Source of the DNA: Drosophila pseudoobscura
Taxonomy: Eukaryota; Arthropoda; Insecta; Diptera; Drosophilidae
Direction of reading: 5' to 3'
Assembly: GCF_009870125.1 (NCBI RefSeq)
Contig: NC_046683.1
Span: 60,341,869-60,405,868 of the forward strand
Length of the DNA: 64,000 nt
In this document: positions 1 through 12,300 of the stretch, in pieces
Position numbering within the stretch: position 1 is the stretch's first letter
Layout of the letters: each line of letters begins with the position of its first letter
Translations under genes and position numbers: made by a program
Notes under the pieces: generated by a model
The model's database searches: none
The model's input: only the letters and a program-made list of their open reading frames with translations
Told to the model about the DNA's origin: nothing

Positions 1-309
1 AATATGTACATGGAAATTAATAGACTAGAAATACTCAATGAGAGAATGAGAATGAGGTATACGAGGAGACGCTGAAGCTGTAATATCATATCTGTTTAAT
101 CTAGAGGTGGTTCGATTCTCATGAAAATTGTTAAATGGATGGATCAAATATATCTTATTGTGTGTGCGAGCTTTTAACAAAAAATATTTAAAGTTAAGAT
201 AGATATAATGGTAAAAGAGCACGTTGAAGGGGGTATAATAGTTGTTTTCCAAAATAAACACAAATCTTAAACCATTAGCGAATAATCCCAATTCCCTTCT
301 CTTCTGCAG
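1..309 (+). other. Fhos: Fhos intron (partial)
   Basis: AT-rich sequence with no supported exon. It ends in a pyrimidine-rich tract and an AG at 308-309 that acts as acceptor for the 51-nt exon that follows. Upstream exons of the long Fhos isoform must lie outside the window. Confidence 0.6.
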
Positions 310-360
310 ACACCCTGGAAGTCCAGCCTGGGCAGCTCTTACAAAACAGGCAGCTCTTCG
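310..360 (+). CDS. Fhos: Fhos long-isoform exon (17 codons)
   Basis: A 51-nt exon lies between a strong pyrimidine-rich acceptor and the donor gtgagt at 361. It reads [17 protein letters not shown] and continues in phase 0 into the next exon at 424 ([13 protein letters not shown]). The Ser/Gly/Tyr-rich composition matches the neighbouring exon. Its ends are inferred from splice signals and from continuity of composition. Confidence 0.72.
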
Positions 361-3300
361 GTGAGTCTATTAATAATACACTCACCTTTCACCCACTCAC
401 TTTCACCCTCTCTCGCCCCACAGTATGGAGCTGGAGGCGACTCCACATCGCGTTACAGTTCCCTGGCCACGCCCAGCGCCTACAGACCATCATTCTCGGG
501 CGGGACATACCGCCTCAAGCGAGATCCACCCACATCGGCAGCCCCACCGCCCGTCACCAGCTACGTGAGTCGCTATGCCAAGACAGAGCCCAAGGAGACG
601 GCCGCCAGCGAGCGGACCAGTCCCATCAAGCGGTACACGGGGGGAGCTGGGACGAGCAGCAGCACGCTGGGAAAGTACGGCAGATCCAGGGATCCCAGTC
701 CCGTGGCCCTGGAGCACACGAATCGAGGTAAATCGAGGGATCCGAGTCCAGTCATCGACAGCGGGAGGAGCAAACTGGGGGCCACATATCGCAGTGGAAA
801 CACCTCGACCTCCTCCTCGTCGTCGGGTGCGAGGAATGGGTACGGCAGTCGCTTTGGCCCCGCCGCTTCAAGGATCAGCAATGGCAGCAGCAATGGAAGT
901 GCCATCTCCTACTTGACCACCAGCGACTTTCATGCGAGAACGGCCAGTCGAGCCAGGGCCAGCAGGGAGAAGGAGCAGGAGGTCACCGCAAGTCCCCCAG
1001 AGAAGGCCAGGGAGGAAGAGCCAAAGGGCAAACAGCAGGCCAGCCCCGAGAAGGAGCAGGAACAGAAGAAGGTTGCACAGGACCTGCAGCCCGAGGAAAC
1101 CTTCGTCTCCGTGTCGGTGGTTACGCGTGCCACTTCGCCCACACCACCGGGGAGTACCACCGTCCAGCGTACGCGCCGCATCGACATTGCCAAGACCATC
1201 GAGAAGACCATCCAGCGATCGACGAAGCCCCGCCAGATGCTGGAGAAGGAGATCCAATCGGACAGGATGGACGATTCCACGCGATATCTGCGGTACAGCG
1301 GTGGCAGCAGCAGCCTCAGCTCCACCTACAGCCCGCACAGGGATCGGATCAGCAGCCTCCGTTACAGTGCCAGTCCGCTGTCCAACAAGTCCGTGTCCCC
1401 CTCCGTGGAGGGGAAGTCACAGTCACCAGCGGAGGTCCCCAGTCCACCGTCCAAGAGTAATGGCTCCTTGAGTAATGGGAGCTCCGCCAAGTCGTCCTCC
1501 GCCTCCGCCAGCAAATCGAAGCTCTCTCCGCCCAAGGCCATACGTCTGAATGCCTCACGTCAGTCCTCCGTGGAGAATTTGGCCAATAAGCCACCAGCAG
1601 CACCCACCAAAAGCGAATCACCCACCAAGACCTGCTCCAGCTCCAGTTCGGGCAGCTCTGCCGTCAAATGGCCCAACAAGGACTTCCGCAAGAGCTCCCT
1701 GAATGTGGGACCCACGGACAGGCCGCGCAAATCGCGCACTCCCAGTGGCGGGGAGTCCGAGGACGTGGTGACCAATGGAGGGTCTGCCCAACTAGAACGC
1801 TCGCCCAGTGCGGGCTCTGAGGGGAGTCTGGCTTCGGCTGGCTCCTCCGGAAAGAAGAGCTCCAAGCTGAGCAATGGCAAAACGTCCTCCTCAACGGGTA
1901 GTCGTCAGAGCACATCGACGTCCTCCGCGGCCGCCTCCTCCACCTCCGCCTCGGACAGCGAGCAGCGGGTGAAGACCGTTAAAAAACAGAGCAAAAAGAA
2001 GACGCCCAAAGAAGGCAAGGTCGTTGCCGGCAATGCCGGCCAATCGTTGCCCAACCAAAATAGCCGCAAATCGAATACGCCAGCACCTGAGTCACCTTCA
2101 CTAGAGGGCCACGATCCCCAACCGAATGAGAGTCCGGTGGCGGCACCACCACCGCACCGATCGCCACAAACGCGTCGTCTGCAGAAGCTCTCGTCGGTGT
2201 CGAATTTTTTCGCAAATCGTCAGCAAGACGCAAATAGTGAACCGATCTTCCTCGAAAGCTCGGAGAGCTCTGGGGAACCGGAGGCCCCACCATCGATCAG
2301 TCTGGCCACAGATCTTAACACGAACGAACCGCGAACGAAATCGACAAAAACGACGCCCACGAGCGAAGCGAATACCTCAACGAGATCCCCACTGACGACC
2401 CCCAGTTCGAGTACGCGCTGTCCCGCCACCACAAGGATCACCACTGCCACCACCCCAACGACGATCAGCAGCAGCAGCACCACCACCACCACGCAGGACA
2501 CCAGCCTGAGCACCACCTCCGAGCAGGACCCCAGCCAAGAGGAGCCCAGCTGGTGGCAGGACACCAGTCTCCAGATAAACACAGCCTCCGCTTTGGATCA
2601 GAACAATCAGAACGGGGAAATGCCTCCCTATAGGCTACGGCACATTGATTCCGGTGAGGAGCAGGCCTGGTGGCTGCGCCGTAGTGAGGCGGATGATGAG
2701 GGTGATGATGATACGCTGGCAGAGGAGACTCTGAACCCGCTGGACGATGATCCCAGTCACTGGAGTAGCCAGGATCACGACTTGGAGACGATATCCAAGG
2801 TCAAGCAGATGCCAAGGAGCCGCATCTCACCGGAGCAGGATGCCTGGTGGCTGGAGGAGGAACAGGAACAGCAGCCCCAGTCTCAGGCAAAGATGGAGTC
2901 GCAGTCACCTCAGACCCGTTCCCTGCCACAGTCACCGCCGCAGTCCCGATCTCTGCCCCAATCCCCCCTGCAACTGCAGTCCCCTCTCCATTCAAATGGC
3001 TACCACGAGGACGAGAACAACAACAACAACAACAATGAGACGCATGTGGAGGTGACCTTGAAACTACCGAGTGGTTCCAAAAGCTCCAACTCGAAAAGCC
3101 ACAGCGACGAGGGACCCAAGCACTGGTGGATGTCCGGACCCACCAAAAAGCTGTTCAATGTCCAACGCGTGGAGTCCGGAGAGCGGGCCTGGTGGCAGGA
3201 CAGTGAAAAGGAAAAAGAGAAGGAGAAAGAGATGGAACCACCGCCAGTGAAGCCACCCACACCCCCGCCTTGCATCATCAAGCACTGGGAGTCGGGAGAG

Positions 3301-6300
3301 CGGGCCTGGTGGCTGCAGGACGAGCCAGAAGCAGCGCAGTCGGCAGCAGTTGCAGTTGCTGCCGCTGCCAACGCCAGCAGCGACGAGGAGGAGGAAGAGG
3401 AGCAGCAGGCCAGAGATGAGACAGATCAAAGGCGCAGGAATCCGCAGCAGCAGCACCAACTGGACACGCCACACGAGCTGAGCAGCTCCTTCCACTTTTC
3501 CTACACCGAACGCCCGCCGCCACTGGGGCAGTGCGCCAGTCCCGTGCCGACAGAGCAGCGACCGCGCTGTCCCTCGCCCTACGACAACATTCCAATGGGA
3601 AGAGCCCACATGCCGGCAGCGCAGTCAGCGCCACCGACATCGCTGCAGCCACGCTTCTCCCCACAGGTGAGGCGGCCCGGCGAGAAGCTTTTCATCTCGC
3701 GGCATCAGAATATCGACGAGCTTTTGGGTGGCGCTTGCCGGCCGCTCAGTCCGCTCTTCTACAACAACAGCAGCAGCGATGCGACGCCGGAAAGCGGCAC
3801 GAATATGTTCCTGCTGGAGGAGAGCTCCTCCCTGGCCAGCAAGAATATGTTCCTCCTGGAGGAGATCACGCCGGATCAGGTGCGCATCCACGATAGCACC
3901 GCTCAGCGGCCGGTCATCCAGCGCATGCAAAGGTGAGTAGCGTGAGAGCGAAAGCTCCGAGAGAGAGAGTGCTTTCTGTCGTTTGTTGTGTGGTGAATGT
4001 CGAACATGTGGTTGCTAATGCACTCTCTCTCTCTCTATTTTGATCTTGCAGAGACGTGGAGTGGTTGGAGAATGGCAGCAACTTTTACGAGCCACCAAAG
4101 CAGCACCATCAGCAGCAGCAGCAGCGGAGGGTAAGTGGTTCACCACCCTCTCTCTCCCACTCTTGATTTCTAAGCAGATTGCAGGCTTTTTGGCAGCCTG
4201 CCCGGCGTCTCGTCTTGTTACGATATATCTATCGTGACGCCTACGCCTTTGTTTATTTATACAGATACCCTTACTCACTTTTCCTGATATAGGCAGAGCA
4301 TATTAGCTAGTCACTTATCAGCAGAAGCCCTTACTCACATCTAGTCATTCGGTTGATGATGCCCCACCTTCCCGAACTGCCTTTCACATTCAATGGCCTT
4401 ATCGGCAGGACTTATGACACCCACTGTATCAATTACCCTGTACTGCAGCTGTAGGCTCATATGACAAAGGGCAACGCAGAGGCAGGGCCAGTCAAGGTGC
4501 GCTCGCTCACACCCAATTCTTCAGTTATCAGAATCTGGCATCTCTCTCGCGCGCCAGATTCGGTCCCGAATGACAGCAGTCCTCAAGTGTCTGAGATCTC
4601 TGGTGGTTTGTGGAAGGGAGAGGGGGCCCTGTGAGTCAGCCGTAGGCCGCCATCCGCAGGCTCTCGTGCGCTCTCACTCCCACACTAACAACAATGCGCA
4701 CAAAAATGCCAGAACAAAATGCGGAACAGCAAAAGGAAAAAACACATAAAACCTAGTACTGGCTGGAAATACCCTGTAAAAGGGTATTGTTAATCTGACT
4801 GACTCACTTTTCTATGCAGAATTATATAACTTCGGAGCAAATGAATGTAAACTAAGAGTTGGTTTGGGTGCCGGCCCACTTGCAGTACAGTCCTTCGATT
4901 AGTTTTCCTAGAAATACACAGCTTTATAAATGCGAGCTTTAAAACATATGTACTAAATAATACTTACATACATATGTTCACATTTATAGAGTAGTCGAGA
5001 TGTCTTTAGCCGTCGTGAGTGCCATAGCCCCCCACCAGCAAAGGGTATAAAAATCACGCAAAAATTCCCACTTAATTACATTCTGTCTGCGGGGCAGTCA
5101 GCGGGTCGCTTCCCGGCGAATTTGGATCTCGGTTCTGCGCTCCAGTTTGATGGGATGGGTTCGCGCCAACAAGGGAATCTCAGAAGAAGAGACTCCCGGC
5201 TAAATGGGTCATAATGCAATTAACATGAATATAAAGCCAAATCAAGTGGGAAAGAGCAAAGATAACTGTAAATTCCAGTAACCCCACCACTGTGTGGGGT
5301 TAGCATTTAACAGAGGGAACAAAGGGAGATTGCAAATATTTATATGTACATACATACGTTTGTGTGTATTCGATTCGCTGCTTATGTACTCGCAAAATTG
5401 TTGACTTTGTGCTGCCAAATGTGGCCATAAAAAAAGTCTCCGTCGAACATTAAAAATCGAAAGTCCATTCAACTTTTGCATGAGGGGTGGGGCGGGGTAC
5501 GAGGTATCTCGCACTAGACAAAGTCTGTTGTTGTCACCTCTGAACCGCCGTCAATCTGTCCCGCTCTCTCGCAAATTCTTTTCTCACCTCTGAACTTCCA
5601 TCGGTGGCTGCGTCTGTCTCTGCCTCTCGCATGAATCGCTAGCCCAAAATAGCCAAACGGCATTGATGCGTGAAAACCAAAGCAAAAAAACACGCCAAAA
5701 AATTAACCAAATTACATTATAAAAGACATTTAGTTTCGTTTATCGCGCAAATAATTGCTCAAAGGAAAAAGAGACACAATTTTAATGGGGTGGAAAACAA
5801 TACAAAACACTCGCGGATGAGTCAGATCTGTCTGATGTCTGTTCCTCCATTCCACTGTTGAATACTGTGCGGTGTCTGTCTTTTCCTCTGCATCTTCCCG
5901 TTGCTATCCATCTCTCTTTTGATCATTCTTTCTCGTCGTCTTCTTTGCATTGTTGTTATTCAAGGCAATGGGTGACAACTCTATTATCAGTTCGTGTACT
6001 ATCATGTCTCCGAAGACAACCCAAGCTCGTTTTTTTTATTTATGTTGTAGTTTTAACATATTTGAAGTCTGAATCGACATTTGTTTGACTCTGAACTTGG
6101 GGAAACTCCCATTAGATGTGAAGTGTTAAGTTTTATTTCTGGGAAAATATGCAACATTGAAGCTGCTGCTGTGTGTTTATCTATCCATCCCTCTCACTCT
6201 TGAGCGTAGAAGGAAACTGTGGACGTATGTTTTTCCCTTTCCCTCTTTAACGGAAGCACATATGTACATACATATGTATTACTCGAATGTAATGATTATT

Positions 6301-9300
6301 AAACAAGCACTCTAATGTCATACTCCTCGAAGCTTTAACCCAATTTAAATACCTCTAACCCACTTAAACTGTCGCATTAAACAATCCACCGGCTATAAAA
6401 ACAAACTAAATTATTTACTCTATCGCCAAGCCTAATCGGCATTTGAAGCAATCGATTGGCCATTAAGTGGCATATCGAATGTGTTGGCCCCACCGTTAAA
6501 CGCATGGCTGCCAATTGAATGTATAACTCTTTCTGGCCCGCTCCCAAAATGCAATACATTGTCCCCCCGTCCTAAATGAAGTTTTGCACTCCACACAAAC
6601 ACACACACACACACACACACACCCATAGGAGTATGCACCCAGCGAATGTCCAGCTAATGATAGGCTAACGCTCAATCAACGATAAAGCCAAATTGTGGCA
6701 CACGCGCAGCCTGGGCTATTTTTAGGCCCTGAAAATCGACTATCAGCTGCAGTTCAACGCAGCAACAACGTGTTGCAGGAAGGTGCAGCCTGGCCACAGG
6801 CACAAACATACACACACACACACACACACACCTGCACGCAATCCAACCTGCCTCAAGAGGTTTACGTAGCGTAACGCAACGTAACCCAAACGTCCGCGTC
6901 TTGTCTTACGCGGCTAACGCAAGGTGTGTGTGAATATAAGGTGAGTCATTCCCAAGAAACGATCAAAAGATTTTATTTTCAAGGTCTGCGGTCTGCAGAG
7001 AGCACACAGAGCGAGCAAAGAGAGAGAGTGAGGGAGAGAGAGATTTTCTCAGACGATGATATGGTTCATATGATCAGGAAAAATAACATGCAGCATGGAC
7101 AAATCATTTAACATTTATCACAAAACAGAGAGTACCGCCTTACCTTGTATAAATGCACCGTTGGCTATCGTCTCTATGGCTGCTTACGTTGTTGTTCCCG
7201 CTCTCTCGCTCACCGTCGCTTTGGCTTTGGCTTTGGCTGATTCTCTCTCACACCACTACACTTTGCCCGTGCTTCTTCTTCTTCGTCTTCTTGCACTTTT
7301 GTTGCTTGCCTTCTTCCACTTTGGGAGCTTCAGCGGCTCCACGGCATTTTGGGGCTTTCAGTTGCTCCCCGAGCACGCTCGAATTTAGTCGTCGCCGTCC
7401 GGTCGCCTCCGCTGCTTGTCGCGTGTCGTGTGAGTTAAGAAAAACGTAAAAATACGCGCACCCCCGCTATTGCTGGTTACCCCTCGTCCGTTGCGTGTTG
7501 TTGTTGGCAACATTTATGATATTTTAACCAACAAACGGAATGGTAATTGGAAATACTAAAAAGATCCAAAGTGTTTAGCGAAAAATCAAACGAAATACAA
7601 AATAGCCGATAAAGTGGGAAATAATTGTGCAAAACGAATCGAGGAAGAGGCATAAACATGGTTAATAATGTTAACTAGACGACGGACTCTGCTAAAATTG
7701 CAATTTGTTTTGAAATACTATTGATTTTTTTGCGTGTCACTGTGTCAGTGTCAATGGACAATCTTCAATTTTTTTTTTTATGTTTTTCGAATGGTGTGCT
7801 CCACTGTGGGCGCCCCTGCTTCTTCAAAAAACAAAAAAAAATCTCAGTGTCAAATGTTCTTCAGCGGGAAACAGCTGTCGTGCCTGTCTCCATCTCATTC
7901 GCTCTCCTTGTCTGCTCATCCTCTTTGGCCGCTGCTTCGTTATGGAGTGCAGGGCTCTCACGAAACGTCAGGTTCGGGCTCCTATTGAGGATCTCTGTCC
8001 CCTGTCCCCTGTCCCTGTGAGATGAGCAAATAGTAGTGAAAATATACACACACAAAAAAGACTCTAAAGGAGAGGCAAAGGAATATCCAAAAACCGGAAT
8101 TGTGCAAATAAATCTCGATACAAGACGAGTCTTCCCAGGGAAGCACTCTGTGGGTCGGTCATTTTGTTGGGGCCAGAAGGAAGCATATCGTTGGCGTTCA
8201 ATTTTTGGCAAATTACGAGGAGAGAAATATGTAATTTATTTGCAATCATTAAGGAAAATTGCATGCCCAAGGGGAAAATATGTCTCCCAGAAGATCACTT
8301 TCTATACTTTACCCTATGAAAGCTGCATTTCGTGGGCCATCTATCACCTGTTGACCCAAAAATCATTGACAGCAAATTATCATCTAGTACCGCTCCACAT
8401 AGTACCCGCATAGTACCTTCCTTCATTCTGTCAGCTGTCGCTCAATTAGTTTGAATTGCATTACCCTATGATTACCCCATAAAACAGACGGCCCCAACAT
8501 GCCCCAACTAAAACCGAAACTAAAGCAAAAACTTACTCTTCTGCTGCTCTACTCTTTATTTACCTTTTAATATGCAAATAATGAATGCTGTGGAATTTAT
8601 TATGGCGAAATAAGAATGAGTTAATTCACTCAGCTCTATATCTAGTGTGCAAAAAAAGAGCAGCTGTTGCGAGGGGTTAGTGGGGGCAAGAAAAACCTCA
8701 TTTTCAACGCGGCTAGTGCGAAGTACGAAGTACTTGCCAGAAAGAGAGCTTCGCCTCGCTTCTACTTAGCCATAGACACAGGCATGTGCAAATTACAGTG
8801 GGCTGTGAAAGTCAGTGCAACGTCAGTGGAAATAATTGTGCAAAATGTGAGAGTATCTAAGGAGGATAGCATTTATAATGGAATAATAGAGGACGGAAGG
8901 AACAGTTCGTAACCAAAAATTGGCCCAGATCTGTGTGATTGTGGCCCAATTGTGATTCCCTTCAATTGTTTTTAGCGCATACCTAGCGCACCCACTGTGC
9001 GGACACCACCGTAAACGTAGTTACGATTTTAATTATCTGCCGGCGTAATCTGCCAGCGACGACAGCGACAGCAACGTCGACGTCGACGTCGACCGCCTGT
9101 TGACGTGCCAACCGCGAGACACTTCAGATTTGGCTTTAGTTTTTTTTTTTCGCTCGCTTCTTCTCTGGGTTTAGCGGTCGCCGCTTTGCACTCTATTATC
9201 TTGCTTTTCTTTTCTTTTCTCAGCTCAAGCTTTTTTTGCAGCCGCTAATCCAATTTTTTTAATTGTGCTGCAAAGAGATGATGCGGGAGAGGGAGAGGCG

Positions 9301-12300
9301 GAGAGAGAACACCATCCAGCACTTAGTTAAGACAGTAGTTGAAAGGGGTGGGTGGGGGAACAGAGAGAGAGAGAGAGAGAGAGAGAATGGGTTTGCCCTC
9401 AAATGGTTCTCTCTTCCTTGATGTTGCTTACGATTCTGCCGCTGCCGCTGCCGCTGCTTCTCTGCTGCGCTCGTTCTCTTTGTTTCTGTTTTGGTGGAGT
9501 TTTTTATACCCATAATTGCCTGTGCAAAGTGCAAAGGGTATATTGATATCGAAAAGGGTTAACTTAATTTATAATATATTTTGTTCGCATTAAGATACAG
9601 AAGTTCACCCACCAAGTTACAAATATTCTCCTTTCAACATTGTTCAGCCTAAACAGTAATTGGTTAATGGGTATTTTGTAGTCGGTATTCAAGTCGGTCT
9701 TTCCACTCATTCCTTCTTGTTTGGTGCTTAGTTTTTCGCGTTATCTTTTGAGCGCTTATCTAGCTACTGAAGTCGTTCGTTTCGTTCCCTTATTCGCTCG
9801 TTCGCTATGCAAAGTCAAGGTGAACAGCGGCTAGAGAATGGATGGCACAGAGATGGGGGTCCATCAACATCAACATCAACATCAACCCATCCACTGACAA
9901 CTAATTATAATTCTCAACTTAAAGCCAAATTAAGTTGAATGACGAACCATATGATCTGTAATCGGCTTAAAGTTCAATTGCGTGGGCTGTAAGCGAAAGC
10001 TTACATAAACCAGGGGGACTTATCTATCTGTTCGAAAAAACTATCTTTCAACTCATTAACTAACAATCAAGTTGGCAGCAGACAACAAAGCGCATTAGTG
10101 AGTAATTTCCCCTCTTATCCATCTTTCTCGTATATGTATGTACTACGTATGTACGTGTGTATCTACTTTGGACGATAAAGTGTTTGGCTAAACAATGAAA
10201 GTGTTAGTGGTGCAACCACACCCAAAAAAAAAAAAATAAAAGAGAAAAAACCCCTCATAAAAAATGGTAAAAATTGTTGCGTTTGGTTTCTTTCAGCGAA
10301 CGAGCGAGCACTCTTTGCCAAATGATATTGAGGTCACACCGTGGCTTAGTACACGCCACCCAAAGGCACTCTCTATATACAGCCGTGCCCTACAGCTTAC
10401 AGTTACATGCATACTGTGAAATAAATAACCTATTAGCACGAAGGTCCCCCCCATAGCCTACGGTTGTTTATTGATTTATTTCCCCTCTCTTTTGGTGCCT
10501 CTCTCTGGGTCCGAACATGATATTTCTTCTCACTTTCATTGACATGGATCTGATTCACACGCTTACTACAATATTTCTATGCACTGCATTCTGTCTAGCA
10601 TTGACATATGGAAATTGCAGTCAAAACTTCTGTTGGTTGTTGATGTCCGGAATTTTGGGTCAGGGTTCTGTTCTTAGAGGTATTCCTATTGATTTTTATG
10701 GGGCTAAGACCATGAACGTACCTTAGAAACCACAAAATGGTTAAAGAATTGTGAGAAAAGGTCGGGGAAAAGCTCAATAAACTAGAAAATATCTCAATAA
10801 GAACATAATACAATACATCTGTGTAAATTGTTTTACAAAATCTCAATTATCTCGTTTTAACTGTAAAGTTTCATTCAAGTTTCAAGTGCTGGATAAACAA
10901 AAGACGGCACACAATATTGGATTTACTTTCGAGTACGCGTCTCGGAGTAAATTCGTTATAAATACAATTTAATCTTGTACAAACAGTCGACCCATAGGTA
11001 TATTTCAATCAAAGAAGCTGTCACTCCACATTTTATGGGAATAAAGAGTTCACTTCTCCGTCCATTACCTATCCTGAACAAAACCTATCCCTAACATTCC
11101 CCAACACCACTTCCAACTCCATCTACATCTCCATCTACATCTAATGAAGTGATAACTTGACATTTGGGGACCCTTCGGACTTATCAGGGGAGTTGAACAA
11201 ATTTTCTGTGATTTTTATCGCTGCTTCCCGAAATGTCTTTTCAATGGTTTTCTGAATGGTGGGCGCCATAAAAGTTGATTACAGCCAAAGGAGGAGCCAG
11301 AAGGGGGTTCATAAAATGCAAAGTAGTTTGATTGTGCGATCATAAAAAAAGGTTATGGCCATAAAAGCAATTAACTTTAACCAAAACGAATCGTGGCCAG
11401 AGTCGGGGGAGGCCCTGCCTGCGTCAGAGATGCAACAGATCTGTTGCCTTGATTTTGATTTGCTTTTCTTTGGCTTGCAATTTGCGGTTTTTTGTTGTGC
11501 AGGATTGCAGAATACAAAAATAATCATTGATTACGGCATACGGCATCAGCCCATATTATGGGGAAATCTTACGACCTTGATGCCTGATTCGTATCGATTG
11601 TTGCAAGGCGAAGGCGGATTCAACTCTTTATTTTTTTTACCATTTCTTTTGAGGCATCTTTTGATTGCTGCCCATTTGAAATTGCATTTCGAATCAATCA
11701 AACCTCAACTTGACCTTGCCACAAGCCCCATAATTTAACACTCACTCGCCACTACACAATTCCGGAGTCCGGAGTCCAGAGTCCGGAGGGACTGGCATTT
11801 GACACTCCCCCAAATCCGTAAACCGAAATCCCAAAAACCGACAAACCATCAGCGATTTATCAGGCGGCCGTTGGCTGGTGGATGGTGGCTGGTGGCTGGC
11901 GGTGTGTGCAACATTTAAGCGCTGGTTTGTTGCATAAAATCTGCATAAAATTAACAGGCGTCTCTCTGACCATTGAACCAACAAACAACAAACACTTTGT
12001 GTGGCTACAATTTTCAATAAATTTTATGTATTTTCGTATGCATTATGAGTCGTCAGAGGTGATTTATGGTGGAAACTGCAATGCCGACTGTCTCTACCAG
12101 TCGTCTACCTGTCTTTCTGTCTCTTGGAGATGCAATCGCCACAGCAGACAAGCCACAAAAAAAAAAAAAATGTTTAAATACAAATAAACAAAAAAAAAAG
12201 AAAAAAACTCTGTGTGTAATGCAATTTATCATGGCCCAAAGTGAAAACACGTCCAAAGCACAGGCGCAGATAAAACGCATTGTTTATTAGACTATAAAAT

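Noticed and set aside
7095-7449. Leu/Ser-rich frames around 7.1-7.4 kb
   Set aside because: Overlapping low-complexity frames from CTT/CTC runs; no conserved features, though a non-coding first exon is possible.
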